Of a DNA stretch of 64,000 nt, positions 29,961 to 38,795 are shown one piece after another (the stretch's first letter is position 1; the number at the start of each line of letters is the position of its first letter). The translations under genes and the position numbers were made by a program. The notes below the pieces were generated by a model. That model did not search any database. It had not been told where the DNA came from and worked only from the letters and a program-made list of their open reading frames with translations. The DNA is from Rhizobiaceae bacterium (GTDB lineage: Bacteria; Pseudomonadota; Alphaproteobacteria; Rhizobiales; Rhizobiaceae): positions 124,001-188,000 of the forward strand of contig JAHBYV010000002.1 in NCBI GenBank assembly GCA_019635795.1. The letters run 5' to 3'.

Positions 29961-31028
29961 TCACATTCGCCCGCCTTGCGGCTTGAGGGAATTGTTGAGG
30001 CGGCTGATCATAGTCAATGCGTGCTGTTTCTGATCAAGGTTATACGTCGCCGTTTCGGTTATAGCTATCCGCGCCTTCTGCCAAGCGTCTGAAAGCATTT
30101 TTGCGCGAATTGCATTGCCAGATTGTGCTGCTTCGCTTGCTGCCTGGGCAAAAAGCTCAAGCACCCGACCATTAAACACGTCGAACTGGATTGCGCTGTC
30201 ACGCCCGCTCACGGCATCAGCCAGCCTGTGGGACGCGGCAATATCAAGTGGACCTTTGGCCAACGCATCGAGCGCGGTTGAGATTTCAACCCCGCCATAT
30301 TGCTGCAATATGATAGCAGTGCGGGCGCTGCCTTCAGACCTTTCGAGCAATGCTTCACATGCCCTGTCATCATCCGGCAACTGATCGGCGCGCCGCAGCA
30401 CTTGCACAAGTTCCGTCGAAGGAAGCGGGGCAAGGCGGATCACCTGGCATCGAGAACGGATCGTCGGCAACAGTGCGCCCGGTGAATGTGCGATCAACAC
30501 AAAAATGGTGCGCTCTGGCGGCTCTTCCAGATTTTTCAGGAGAGCATTGGCAGCCGCTGCGCGCATGTCATCCGCCGGATCGATAATGACAACCCGGTAA
30601 GAACCGGTTCCGGAAGTGAGGGACAAAAACCGTCCGATACGGCGGATTTCATCAACCGAAAGGACCGTTTTGAACCCCTTGGTCTTGTCATTCACAGGTC
30701 TGGTCAGATGCAGGACTGAGGGGTGTGAACCGCTTGCAATCTGCCGAAACAAGGGCGATTCAGGGCCGACCTTGGCAAACAGCCCCTGCTCTGAAGGCTC
30801 TGCCCCGCTCAGCAAATGACGGGCAAAAGCAAAGGCGAATGTGGCTTTCCCGATCCCTTGCGGGCCAGCCAGAACGATAGCGTGGGGCAACCGACCAGCC
30901 TGCTGCGCTGCCAGCAACATCTGTTGCGCCTCGACATGGCCCACCAGTTCAGGATTTTCCGAAGGTGCGGCAATCCCTTCGAGCGTGTCATGCTGGTCTG
31001 GCGCAAGCCGCTCTTCCGTAGTGCTCAC
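29961..31028 (-). CDS. holB: DNA polymerase III subunit delta'
   Basis: HolB is the delta' subunit of the clamp loader that places the beta clamp on primed DNA. The 355-residue protein has the AAA+ P-loop-like segment [19 protein letters not shown], the sensor and SRC-type motif ([14 protein letters not shown]) and the [20 protein letters not shown] stretch typical of delta'/gamma proteins. It overlaps tmk by 4 bases. Pairing of holB with tmk is common in bacteria. Confidence 0.92.
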   Translation of the reverse strand: MSTTEERLAPDQHDTLEGIAAPSENPELVGHVEAQQMLLAAQQAGRLPHAIVLAGPQGIGKATFAFAFARHLLSGAEPSEQGLFAKVGPESPLFRQIASGSHPSVLHLTRPVNDKTKGFKTVLSVDEIRRIGRFLSLTSGTGSYRVVIIDPADDMRAAAANALLKNLEEPPERTIFVLIAHSPGALLPTIRSRCQVIRLAPLPSTELVQVLRRADQLPDDDRACEALLERSEGSARTAIILQQYGGVEISTALDALAKGPLDIAASHRLADAVSGRDSAIQFDVFNGRVLELFAQAASEAAQSGNAIRAKMLSDAWQKARIAITETATYNLDQKQHALTMISRLNNSLKPQGGRM

Positions 31029-31717
31029 TGTTCAGCCTCCGTCGGCTGCTGCACATGACGCTCCAGAACGCCGAACACAATTTCCTCGATAACTTGCTGT
31101 GTTGCATCCGGGTCCTGCGCCGCATCCACAACCTTGCAGCGCTCCGGCTCACTGGCGGCTATTTCAAGAAATGCCTGACGCCGCCTGTCGTGCACTTCAA
31201 TTGTTTCCTTTTCGAATCGATCTGCGCCCTCGCCGGCTGATCGGCGCGCGGCCGCACGTTGCAACCCGACTTCTGCATCAAGATCGAGAAATATGGAAAG
31301 GTCCGGCATCATTCCATTGATTGCCACGCGCTCAATGGCCTCCATGAGGCCCTTGTCGATGTTTCCGGTCACGCCCTGATAAACACGCGATGAATCGATA
31401 AAGCGGTCGCATAAAACGATCATTCCAGACTCTATCGCGGGCCGAATGACCTGTTCGACGTGGTCGGAACGGGCTGCGGCAAACAGAAGGGCCTCCATTT
31501 CAGGGCCAAACTCTTCAGCTGACCCGGAGAGGATGACATGGCGAACTGCCTCAGCACCGGGCGAGCCGCCAGGTTCACGCGTAACCAGCACACGGTAGCC
31601 CTTTTCGCGCAGCTTCTTGCCAAGCCGTTCGATCTGGGTGGACTTGCCAGCGCCCTCCCCGCCCTCAAAGGTTATGAAGAATCCTCGCGCCAATACGTGC
31701 TTCCATGCCTCGACCAA
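31025..31717 (-). CDS. tmk: Thymidylate kinase
   Basis: Tmk phosphorylates dTMP to dTDP. The 230-residue protein carries Walker [13 protein letters not shown], the catalytic [12 protein letters not shown] stretch, [13 protein letters not shown] and the Arg-rich [18 protein letters not shown] slightly extended N-terminus ([11 protein letters not shown]) precedes GFFITFEGG; an internal start is possible but there is no other ATG before the P-loop. It lies 42 bases after the carboxypeptidase gene. Confidence 0.94.
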   Translation of the reverse strand: MVEAWKHVLARGFFITFEGGEGAGKSTQIERLGKKLREKGYRVLVTREPGGSPGAEAVRHVILSGSAEEFGPEMEALLFAAARSDHVEQVIRPAIESGMIVLCDRFIDSSRVYQGVTGNIDKGLMEAIERVAINGMMPDLSIFLDLDAEVGLQRAAARRSAGEGADRFEKETIEVHDRRRQAFLEIAASEPERCKVVDAAQDPDATQQVIEEIVFGVLERHVQQPTEAEQ

Positions 31718-31759
31718 GCGCCTGTTTAGAGCGTGCAGGGCGCGTGCACAATGTTCGTA

Positions 31760-32935
31760 TCAAAGGAAGTCGCGCATCCAGCCAACAGCAAGCTCCATCA
31801 CTGCACCGCGCGCACGTTGTGTCAGCGTGCCTTTGCCGACATCCTCTGCTGCAAAGAGTGGCGTTTCCTGCGTAAGTTGTTGATCAACCCATATTTTGAG
31901 CGATCCAACCGGGGTGCCCTTGGCTATGGGAGCCTTCAACGGTCCATGATAGACGATCCTCGCAAGCACCTTTCCGCGATTTTCCTGCGGCAGGAATATC
32001 GAGATTGGCCCTTTAGCCTTCAGTTCAACCTGCGCCCTGTCCCCACCGAACACCTCCGCCCGGCCCACAACCTGATCGGCAGCAAATAGAGGCGCACGTT
32101 CGAACGCACTCATGCCCCATTCGATGATTCGGCGCGCTTCTTCAGCGCGTTCCTTGTCGCTCGCCATTCCGCCTAAAGCGGCGAACAGCCTGCGATCATT
32201 TCGCGCGGCGGAACCAACAAAGGCAAACCCTGATTCTTCCGTGTAACCGGTACCCATCCCGTCAGCGCCCACGCCAACCGCAAGAAGCGGGTTTCTGTTG
32301 CGTTGGGTAATTTTGTTCCAGGTGAATTCCGGCTGGCTGTAATATTTGTAGAAGTTTGGATATTCCCGCCAGATGTGCGTTGCCAGCGTCACCAGATCGC
32401 GCATTGAAACCACCTGCCCCGGCGCTGGCAATCCGGTGGAATTCACGAAACGAGATTGCGTCAACCCAAGTTCGCGCGCCCGCTTGTTCATAAGCTCGGC
32501 AAAAGCCTGCTCGGACCCGGCCATGCCCTCGGCTATTATGATACAACCATCATTTGCCGATTGAACAATGACGCCCTGAATCAGGTCTTCAAGCCTGATT
32601 TGCGAGTTGAGTGCGGCGAACATCGTTGAGGTGCGCGATGGGGCACCGCCTGTCCGCCACGCGAATTCGCTAACTTTATAGGTATCTTCGAGGCTGGCTT
32701 TGCCAGATTTGATGGCGTTGAAAACCACTTCCATCGTCATCAGTTTGGCGAGCGATGCTGGCGGCACTTGCGCATCTGCATTCTTGGCAATCAGGACAGT
32801 CCCAGACTCGGCATCAATCATGAATGCCTGCTGAGCTCTGGTTTCAAAAAGCTGCGCGAATGCCCCGTTGGCAAACAAAAGCAAGCCCGCCAGCGCAAGC
32901 TGAAGGGCTTTGGCTATCCGTATTCCAGAATGCAC
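31760..32935 (-). CDS. D-alanyl-D-alanine carboxypeptidase (PBP5/6-type)
   Basis: The 391-residue exported protein has a signal peptide (IAKALQLALAGLLLFANGAFAQ). It then carries the SxxK motif with the nucleophile in PPASLAKLMTMEVV and the SxN motif in QSANDGCI. A C-terminal PBP5-like beta domain and a membrane-anchor helix at the end (VMELAVGWMRDFL) complete it. It trims stem peptides of murein. The usual KTG triad reads GTG here (GADGMGTGYTEESG), so the lysine is missing. Neighbours rlpA (16 bases upstream) and tmk fit a cell-envelope and replication operon. Confidence 0.92.
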   Translation of the reverse strand: MHSGIRIAKALQLALAGLLLFANGAFAQLFETRAQQAFMIDAESGTVLIAKNADAQVPPASLAKLMTMEVVFNAIKSGKASLEDTYKVSEFAWRTGGAPSRTSTMFAALNSQIRLEDLIQGVIVQSANDGCIIIAEGMAGSEQAFAELMNKRARELGLTQSRFVNSTGLPAPGQVVSMRDLVTLATHIWREYPNFYKYYSQPEFTWNKITQRNRNPLLAVGVGADGMGTGYTEESGFAFVGSAARNDRRLFAALGGMASDKERAEEARRIIEWGMSAFERAPLFAADQVVGRAEVFGGDRAQVELKAKGPISIFLPQENRGKVLARIVYHGPLKAPIAKGTPVGSLKIWVDQQLTQETPLFAAEDVGKGTLTQRARGAVMELAVGWMRDFL

Positions 32936-32951
32936 TATGATCGACCGTTTT

Positions 32952-34136
32952 TCAGAAGCGAACCGTCATTGCATCAGCCGCACCGAGGCGCCAGGCTGCT
33001 TTCAGCATTGCATCAGGTTCTGCACGTCCATCCGCATGTAGGTCAAGTTCAAACCTGCGAACGCCGTTTTCATCCACGGTTGAAGTCAGGCTCGTGCGAC
33101 CATAGTCGGAAAGCGCAGCCTCAAGTCGCTTTGCCTCAGATTCATTCTCGAATGAACCAACCATTACATATTCAGCGTTGTTGGCGATCAGGCTGGCAAA
33201 TGCGCTCGGCTTTTCTTCAGTTGCCACCGGCGCATAAGAAAGCGAGAGCGAGGCGATTGAGATCTCTGTATCAGGGCGCGGAGCCAGGATTGGACCAATT
33301 TCGGGAAGCGCAAGTTGGGAGACGGCTGACTCGCCAATGTCAAAACCATTGTCCATTGCCGCCGTTGTCAGGATCGGCTGCGGCGGTACAGGAGCCGGGG
33401 AATCGCCAAGAACACCGGGGAACGGTGAAGCCCGCCCATCTGACGGCGTTGCGCCATTCATTGCCACCATTACGCCCGTCGGAAGCCCGTCGGACGGGTC
33501 GGGCCTAGTATTGCCGGGACGATAGGATGCCATGAGAAACTCGTCATCCTGCCCGTCGAGCGGTGCTCTGCCGACATACTCCACCTTCACTTTCGCAGTT
33601 CCGGAGTGCACATAGTCCAGCATTTCTGCGGCGCGTCGCGACAGATCAATGATCCGGTTGCCATGATAGGGACCGCGGTCATTGATCCGCACAATGACAG
33701 AAGCGCCGTTGGCTGTGTTGGTTACTCGAGCATAGCTTGGCAGCGGCATTGTAGGATGCGCGGCCGTCAGATGCGTCATATCGTAGATTTCGCCGTTGGC
33801 CGTGAGGCGGCCGTGAAATGCGTCACCGTACCAGGAAGCTGCACCTGTCTTGCTGTAGCTGGCAACTTCCTTGGGGTAATACCATTTTCCGCGAATCTGG
33901 TACGGCTTGCCAACCTGGTCGCGCCCACCCCCGCGCTTGAGGCGCGAACGAGCTGTGGAAACACGGGGGCTGGCCTTCACGCCATATTCTGCTTCCGAGA
34001 AATACTCAGTGGGCTTTTTCTTGGCCACTGCCGAGCGTGAGGTGGTTCCAGAGCTGGAGCAACCCGCAATCACAATGGCAGAAACGATCATTACACCGAT
34101 GGCGGAGGCGTGGCGCAGCCGCGTCTTTTTTTGCAT
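32952..34136 (-). CDS. rlpA: Septal ring lytic transglycosylase RlpA-like lipoprotein with SPOR-type end
   Basis: RlpA cleaves naked glycan strands at the septum. The 394-residue protein has a lipoprotein signal (IVSAIVIAGCSSS, lipobox Cys about 26). The double-psi beta-barrel domain (about 95-190) contains ASWYGDAFHGRLTANGEIYDM, AAHPTMPLPSYARV and VRINDRGPYHGNRIIDLS with the catalytic Asp. A Pro-rich linker leads to a SPOR-like domain at the C-terminus (VMVGSFENESEAKRLEAALS), which would bind denuded septal peptidoglycan. First gene of the seven-gene minus-strand operon. Confidence 0.92.
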   Translation of the reverse strand: MQKKTRLRHASAIGVMIVSAIVIAGCSSSGTTSRSAVAKKKPTEYFSEAEYGVKASPRVSTARSRLKRGGGRDQVGKPYQIRGKWYYPKEVASYSKTGAASWYGDAFHGRLTANGEIYDMTHLTAAHPTMPLPSYARVTNTANGASVIVRINDRGPYHGNRIIDLSRRAAEMLDYVHSGTAKVKVEYVGRAPLDGQDDEFLMASYRPGNTRPDPSDGLPTGVMVAMNGATPSDGRASPFPGVLGDSPAPVPPQPILTTAAMDNGFDIGESAVSQLALPEIGPILAPRPDTEISIASLSLSYAPVATEEKPSAFASLIANNAEYVMVGSFENESEAKRLEAALSDYGRTSLTSTVDENGVRRFELDLHADGRAEPDAMLKAAWRLGAADAMTVRF

Positions 34137-34313
34137 CGTTGGCGCATCCCCTGCGTCAATTCCCGGATGGAGTACGCGCCCAAGATCATGAACACGCTCC
34201 CTCGAAGCCGCGCCGGTGTTTAACCCGGATTAATTAGCAGCCGATTAATCGATTATGTCTGAAAATGGGCAAGAATGTGACTTCTCACCTTCTGGTTGTG
34301 TGTTTGTGGTCGT

Positions 34314-34331
34314 CAGTCTGTGAACAGACTG
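34314..34331 (+). promoter_or_regulatory. Inverted repeat upstream of wrbA
   Basis: CAGTCTGT at 34314-34321 and ACAGACTG at 34324-34331 form a perfect 8-base dyad with a 2-base centre, in the 268-base space between the divergent rlpA and wrbA genes, about 74 bases before the wrbA start. It may be a regulator-binding site. No terminator-like T-run follows. Confidence 0.4.
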
Positions 34332-34404
34332 TCTTGTCTGCGGGCACTTTCAAGGCAGCCTCAATTCACTATGTTAGGTGTCTACCAAATATGGAGATAT
34401 GCAC

Positions 34405-35004
34405 ATGGCTAAGGTACTCGTTCTATATTATTCCAGCTGGGGCCATATGGAGGCCATGGCGTATGCTGCGGCTGAAGGCGCGAAGTCAGCGGGCGCGACA
34501 GTGACAGTGAAGCGAGTGCCTGAACTCGTGCCGGAAGCGGTTGCAAAAGCGGCGCACTACAAGCTTGACCAACCGGCAGAAATTGCCCAACCGCTGGAAC
34601 TTGAAAACTATGATGCAATCATAGTGGGTGCCTCGACCCGATATGGCGCAATGGCTTCGCAGCTGAAGAATTTCTGGGATCAGACTGGTCCGTTGTGGGC
34701 AAAGGGCGCCTTGGTCAACAAGGTTGGCTCGGTGATGGTTTCCACGGCCACACAGCATGGCGGCGCTGAGTTGGCTCTGCTTGCAACCCAAGCAATGCTC
34801 CAGCATCACGGTATGGTTATTGTGCCGCTATCCTATGCTTATGAAGGGCAAATGGGTAATGACGTGGTTCGCGGTGGTGCGCCTTATGGTATGACCACAA
34901 CCACTAATGGAGACGGATCGCGGTTCCCCTCCGAACAGGAGCTGGAAGGTGCGCGCTTCCAAGGCAAGCGCGTTGCGGAAATCGCAGCCAAGCTGCACGA
35001 CTGA
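34405..35004 (+). CDS. wrbA: NAD(P)H:quinone oxidoreductase WrbA
   Basis: WrbA is an FMN-dependent tetrameric quinone reductase that keeps quinones fully reduced under oxidative stress. The 199-residue flavodoxin-like protein begins [19 protein letters not shown] (FMN phosphate loop), followed by [19 protein letters not shown] and [14 protein letters not shown]. The C-terminal end [19 protein letters not shown] is the family signature. ATG 34405 follows GGAG at 34393-34396; the longer frame from 34378 has no added homology. It ends at a clear terminator hairpin. Confidence 0.95.
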   Translation: MAKVLVLYYSSWGHMEAMAYAAAEGAKSAGATVTVKRVPELVPEAVAKAAHYKLDQPAEIAQPLELENYDAIIVGASTRYGAMASQLKNFWDQTGPLWAKGALVNKVGSVMVSTATQHGGAELALLATQAMLQHHGMVIVPLSYAYEGQMGNDVVRGGAPYGMTTTTNGDGSRFPSEQELEGARFQGKRVAEIAAKLHD

Positions 35005-35019
35005 TATCTGGAGATGGGT

Positions 35020-35038
35020 CCGGCGCTTGTCGCGCCGG
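35020..35038 (+). terminator. Rho-independent terminator of wrbA
   Basis: CCGGCGC at 35020-35026 pairs perfectly with GCGCCGG at 35032-35038 around TTGTC, 16 bases after the wrbA stop, and is followed by a T-rich stretch (GTTTATTTT). The converging gene at 35047 ends just beyond it. Confidence 0.75.
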
Positions 35039-35046
35039 GCCGCCGT

Positions 35047-35415
35047 TTATTTTGATTTGCAATAATCAAGTATATGTTCAGCCGCGTCACTGAAAGCATT
35101 TGCCTGAGCAAGCATTTTGTCAGGGTTGCATTCACTCGCTTGCGAGGTGCCAACAGCGTATTCTTGATAGAAGTACGTACCTGCCTCCGCCTCATCCACC
35201 CCAACCGCAATGGCAATGTTTATAGCCAGGCGGCGCTGTTGCTCCTTCAGGACATCGTCCTTACAGGCATTTGATTGAGCCGCTGCAAATGCGGCCCCAT
35301 GGATCAATTCCATCGCCAATGCCTGGCAAGTCAGCAACTTGTCCCGCGTGTTTGCGCTGGTTTGACTTGCAAGCAACATGGAAATCCCAAGTGCGAGCGC
35401 AAGGCGAATAGGCAT
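35047..35415 (-). CDS. Small exported protein of unknown function
   Basis: The 122-residue protein has a signal peptide (MPIRLALALGISMLLASQTSA). Its mature helical part contains four Cys (LTCQALAM, SNACKDDVL, SECNPDK and LDYCKSK), enough for two disulfides. A spacing typical of small helical periplasmic proteins is seen, but no named family is recognised. ATG 35415 puts the signal peptide at the N-terminus; the frame is open to 35487 but those codons are unlikely to be used. Its codon use and AT content resemble its neighbours. Confidence 0.65.
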   Translation of the reverse strand: MPIRLALALGISMLLASQTSANTRDKLLTCQALAMELIHGAAFAAAQSNACKDDVLKEQQRRLAINIAIAVGVDEAEAGTYFYQEYAVGTSQASECNPDKMLAQANAFSDAAEHILDYCKSK

Positions 35416-35588
35416 GTTGGAACTGCTACACTGATGGTTTGGACGGATTGGATCGGCGGAGCGCAAAGTCGGCTCAATTTCACTCAAAGTAAAGCAGATT
35501 ATTTTTATTAATTGAATGTTTCACTATATTATATTGTTGGATCAATCGATATTACCGCGCAGGATATTAATTGGATCGCGATTCCATA

Positions 35589-35602
35589 TTGAGCCAGATC
35601 AA
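35589..35602 (+). promoter_or_regulatory. FNR/FixK-like box upstream of the universal stress protein gene
   Basis: TTGAGCCAGATCAA matches the FNR/FixK/FnrL consensus TTGAT-N4-ATCAA at 9 of 10 defined positions. Its centre is about 70 bases before the ATG at 35666. If it acts at -41.5, transcription would start near 35637. Usp genes are known members of FNR and FixK regulons in other bacteria. The match is seen; regulation is inferred. Confidence 0.5.
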
Positions 35603-35665
35603 AGCGCCGCGAAAATTGTTGAGCGAGACTTAACAAAACGCACTTGAATTGAACCGGAGGCCTAC

Positions 35666-36502
35666 ATGCAAATTCAGCTATTTGCGCCCTTTATCACCTA
35701 TCCGCGCGCTAACTCCGACGAAGCTGGGCACAATGCGGTAAAGGTAGCCAAGTGGCTAGGTGCGCGGCTGCATGGCACTGCAATCAATGTCGACATCCCC
35801 GACGTCTCGAATGCGCTTTCGCGAGTTGTGTTGAACACTGCTGAACTGATCAAACAGGCCGAGTCTGACAGCCAAAAGCGCGGCACTCATATCCTGGGTG
35901 TTTTGAAACATGCCGCTGCTGAGTGGGGTGTGGCGTGCGAGACCACATCTGCCGATGAAAACGTAGCAACACTGGTCGATGCGGCAGCGGAACAGGCGCG
36001 GTATTTCGATATGAGTTTCGTTCCTTGGGAGCAGGGAAATGATATGTCTCATGCAGCCGCCGAGGCCGTATTGTTCGGCTCAGGGCGGCCCATGATTCTG
36101 TTTCCGGAATTGTTTGGCAAGGACCGTTTTGGCAACGTCGCGATTGCTTGGGATTCGAGCCGCGCGGCTGCTCGTGCTGTAACCGACGCAAGACCATTTC
36201 TGGAGCGCGCCGAAAAGGTGCATGTAATCACTGCAAGCAATGACAAGCCGCAAGCGAACCGTGCGGGCGCCGAAAGGCTGGCAAAAGTTTTGCGCGAAAG
36301 CGGCGTGGACGCCGAAGCTGTTGCTGTTCCTGCCGGCGATTGCCCGATTTCGGAAACACTTCAGGAGACGGCAATTGAGCATGATTGCGAGCTACTGGTG
36401 ATGGGTGGTTATGGCCACTCCCGTATTCGGGATTTCATTTTGGGTGGAGCCACGAGAGGCGTGCTTGATTCCCCTCTCCTGCCCGTATTGCTGTCCCATT
36501 GA
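35666..36502 (+). CDS. Universal stress protein, tandem-Usp type
   Basis: The 278-residue protein is about twice the length of a single Usp domain. The N-terminal half (1-145) is divergent. The C-terminal half (about 150-278) starts NVAIAWDSSRAAARAVTDA and ends with the ATP-binding signature GGYGHSRIRDFILGGATRGVL. Tandem Usp proteins act in stress and low-oxygen survival by mechanisms that are mostly unclear. A GGAGG at 35657-35661 supports the start. An FNR-like box lies upstream. Confidence 0.87.
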   Translation: MQIQLFAPFITYPRANSDEAGHNAVKVAKWLGARLHGTAINVDIPDVSNALSRVVLNTAELIKQAESDSQKRGTHILGVLKHAAAEWGVACETTSADENVATLVDAAAEQARYFDMSFVPWEQGNDMSHAAAEAVLFGSGRPMILFPELFGKDRFGNVAIAWDSSRAAARAVTDARPFLERAEKVHVITASNDKPQANRAGAERLAKVLRESGVDAEAVAVPAGDCPISETLQETAIEHDCELLVMGGYGHSRIRDFILGGATRGVLDSPLLPVLLSH

Positions 36503-36577
36503 GCTTTCCGGCAAGGAATCTGTGCTGGCTTTGCAGAAGCTGTTGACGGAGCAATCCGCAACACTGTAAAGGCGCAG

Positions 36578-36600
36578 TCCTGATTGCTAAGCAATCAGGA
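36578..36600 (+). repeat. Perfect inverted repeat abutting tRNA-Ser
   Basis: TCCTGATTGCT at 36578-36588 and its exact complement at 36590-36600 flank a single A, ending 3 bases before the mature tRNA. There is no T-run, so it could be a processing structure, a rho-dependent end for the stress-protein transcript, or a recombination relic. Confidence 0.5.
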
Positions 36601-36603
36601 AGC

Positions 36604-36693
36604 GGAAGAGTGGCCGAGCGGTTTAAGGCACCGGTCTTGAAAACCGGCGTGGGCGCGAGTTCACCGTGGGTTCGAATCCCACCTCTTCCGCCA
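36604..36693 (+). tRNA. tRNA-Ser(UGA)
   Basis: A 90-base class II tRNA with encoded CCA. The acceptor arms GGAAGAG and CTCTTCC pair fully, with discriminator G. The anticodon stem-loop is ACCGGT CTTGAAA ACCGGC, giving anticodon TGA. A variable arm of serine type (GTGGGCGCGAGTTCACC region) precedes the T-arm GTGGG TTCGAATCC CAC. tRNA-Ser genes are frequent integration sites, and the DNA downstream is AT-rich and accessory. No repeat of the tRNA 3' end was found elsewhere in the window. Confidence 0.96.
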
Positions 36694-36989
36694 TATCATG
36701 TTGATTTCCAACAAATATTACCCTGCCCTGCCGACGGTATATTGAGAATGTAGAGCGCTTGAGTGCTTCTACTGTCATTATTATTGGATTGCGACAGTCG
36801 AATTCAATGTCTCTAATATTATTCGTCCTACAGAATATTCTACCGTAGCTACACTTACGTATATTCAGATACTCTATTCTAGGATTAGCTGAGAAAGCAG
36901 AGACTAAACTTCTTTAATATGATAAAACCTCGTATGGACTCAGAAACATGTTCTGCATATTCATAGAATGTAATGGGAGGGAATAATCT
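36694..36989 (+). other. AT-rich gene-free stretch after tRNA-Ser
   Basis: About 296 bases with visibly higher A+T than the surroundings and no credible open frame. It contains a weak FNR-like sequence at 36701-36714 and a 10-base palindrome AGAATATTCT at 36832-36841. It ends with GGGAGGG ahead of the gene at 36990. I see no integrase or direct repeat. Confidence 0.5.
36701..36714 (+). promoter_or_regulatory. Weak FNR-like box
   Basis: TTGATTTCCAACAA differs from TTGAT-N4-ATCAA at one defined position. It lies 276 bases before the next gene, which is far for direct activation, so the call is tentative. Confidence 0.2.
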
Positions 36990-37361
36990 ATGAAAGCGTC
37001 ATCTATTTGTTTTCCAGTAGCTGTGCTTCTGGTTTTGATCGGAATGCTTTGGGGCATTCAGATGGCAATATCGCAAGACCATGCAGCCATGCCCGCACAC
37101 GCTCATTTGAATTTGCTGGGTTGGGTCTCGCTGTTTCTCTTTGGCCTGTTCTACCACCTGCATCCCGAAGTAGACCGCAGCCGCGCCGCGCGGGTGCAAG
37201 CCTATGTCTGGATTTTTGGTACCGTTATTCTCACTATCGGAGTTGGGATGGTGCACACGGGTCGGGCTGGCGGGGATCCGATTGCGGGTATCGGCTCGAT
37301 TATTGTTGTGCTGGCGATGGTTCAGTTTGGGTGGATCGTGATGAAAAGCAGAACCGCTTAA
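36990..37361 (+). CDS. Small four-helix membrane protein resembling a cytochrome oxidase subunit I fragment
   Basis: The 123-residue protein has four hydrophobic helices (ICFPVAVLLVLIGMLWGIQMA, LNLLGWVSLFLFGLFYHL, YVWIFGTVILTIGVGMV, GIGSIIVVLAMVQFGWIVM). The conserved AHAHLNLLGWVSLFLFGLFYH between helices 1 and 2 is the pattern of cbb3-type or nitric-oxide-reductase subunit I relatives. Its histidines (HAHLN, FYH, LHP) could bind heme or metal. It is far too short to be an oxidase (usually over 450 residues). Small proteins of this type are found alone in several rhizobial genomes, with no known role. A GGGAGGG site supports the start. Confidence 0.72.
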   Translation: MKASSICFPVAVLLVLIGMLWGIQMAISQDHAAMPAHAHLNLLGWVSLFLFGLFYHLHPEVDRSRAARVQAYVWIFGTVILTIGVGMVHTGRAGGDPIAGIGSIIVVLAMVQFGWIVMKSRTA

Positions 37362-37419
37362 CCCAACCCAAGCCGGTTCATGTTTATTTCCAAGGCTGGA
37401 GGACCTTAACGTTCTCAGG

Positions 37420-38493
37420 TCAAGGTACGGCCTTAAATAAGGAATTGGTGAACATAACACCACCGCGATCGTCGATCGCTTCACCCAAGACTACCTCGAA
37501 CGTGCCCTGACCGTATTTCGCGACTGCGAAGCCCCCTAGATATGCTGCTTTGGGCTTGAATATATCCAGCGTGCCGTGGCGGTAGATCATAGGTGTTTCG
37601 TGTTCATGACCGTGGAAAATGCCAATTGCATTGGAGCCAGAGATTGTATCGAGCAGAGCGTTTTGCTCGTCCGGCGACCACCAATGTGCTTCACCGCTCC
37701 CCACATCATCAAAAGTAGATTTTTTGGGGTTCCATCTTTCTAGTGAGAAGGAATCCCAGCCATAGTGTTGAAAGAGCACAATGGGCCTGGTTCCAGCCGT
37801 TTGAAGATCTTTGGATATCCACGGCAAAGCGCTGATTGCTCCCTTTCGGGTATCCCCGCCAAAACGGTGAAGTTGTATCAGATGTAATTCCCCCCAATCC
37901 CATGAATAGCTTTCGCTCAACGGATCGAAATTCGTAACCGGAACCATTGCTTTGAAGAATACGCTCGATTCGTGCGTAATCCGGACATAGTCGCGCATCT
38001 CCTGGCGATACCAGTCAATGTCAGGTGGGCGACCGTCCTGATCCAGATCATGATTACCCAGCCCTGCGTAGACAGGGTAATGAACCATATCTGGACCCTT
38101 ACCCTCCTGATAACGACGGGCGAATTGGAGGATTTGCGAGCCCTCGGTCGGCTCAGCAGTTTGACCTCCGCCATCATCAGTCATATCGCCACCAACCACG
38201 ATCCCGCGAGTCACACTTATCTGCTTACCCGCGCTAGGCAGGTTGGTTGGCGAATCTCCTACTGTTATGGGCCAGGGCCTGCCTGCCAAACCATTGAGCG
38301 CCTTAACGTGCCTCAGCAAATTGGCGTCTGTTTTCCCTTCATTAAAGCAGTTGGCGCTTAGCCCGATCCCCATGCGGCAAGCATGAATGTCACTGATAAA
38401 CAAAAATGTCTCGTGTTTAGAGTCCCCTGCGGCAAGTGATGGAGACGCTATTGCGGCACCGCAGCCAATCACAAAGTTTCGCCTCGAGATCAT
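37420..38493 (-). CDS. Tat-exported calcineurin-like metallophosphoesterase
   Basis: The 357-residue protein begins MISRRNFVIGCGAAIAS, a twin-arginine signal (SRRNF), so it should be folded in the cytoplasm and exported. The five phosphoesterase metal motifs are visible in order: FISDIHACR, GGDMTDDGGG, GLGNHDLD, FQHYGWDS and GHEHETP. This dinuclear-metal fold hydrolyses phosphomonoesters or diesters. It is a lone minus-strand gene, divergent from the autotransporter. The substrate cannot be inferred. Confidence 0.85.
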   Translation of the reverse strand: MISRRNFVIGCGAAIASPSLAAGDSKHETFLFISDIHACRMGIGLSANCFNEGKTDANLLRHVKALNGLAGRPWPITVGDSPTNLPSAGKQISVTRGIVVGGDMTDDGGGQTAEPTEGSQILQFARRYQEGKGPDMVHYPVYAGLGNHDLDQDGRPPDIDWYRQEMRDYVRITHESSVFFKAMVPVTNFDPLSESYSWDWGELHLIQLHRFGGDTRKGAISALPWISKDLQTAGTRPIVLFQHYGWDSFSLERWNPKKSTFDDVGSGEAHWWSPDEQNALLDTISGSNAIGIFHGHEHETPMIYRHGTLDIFKPKAAYLGGFAVAKYGQGTFEVVLGEAIDDRGGVMFTNSLFKAVP

Positions 38494-38795
38494 TGAGTTA
38501 CCTCATCAGCCCCATGAAACCATTGTTTTCGGCTCCAGCAAGGTTTGGCCACTAGCATCACCCACCATGACGGCTCGCGATCAAAGGCGCAGCGGATTGC
38601 CATCGAAACGAACGTCAATCTGCAAGGTTCAATCCCTTGTCTCGGAACACTTGTTGCCTGCCCACAGCCCGCTCAGCCTGGGCACCTACAAGTATAGCGC
38701 CGCATTCGCCGAACGCCTCATAATTTGACAAACCCGAAACTATACGTAACCATAGATTGTATATTATGTTACATGGCAGCCCCTAATTGAACTCC
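38494..38795 (+). other. Divergent intergenic region between phosphoesterase and autotransporter
   Basis: About 300 bases. A perfect -35 hexamer TTGACA sits at 38725-38730 but no good -10 follows at 17 bases (AACCAT at 38748-38753). A 113-residue plus-strand frame covers 38387-38728, half of it inside the phosphoesterase gene, and shows no recognisable family. No other structure was seen. Confidence 0.4.

Noticed and set aside
36604-36693. Second copy of the tRNA-Ser 3' end as an att repeat
   Set aside because: No matching copy was noticed elsewhere in the window, so island boundaries are not claimed.
38387-38728. 113-residue plus-strand frame before the autotransporter
   Set aside because: No ribosome-binding site and half overlaps the phosphoesterase on the other strand; no recognisable domain.
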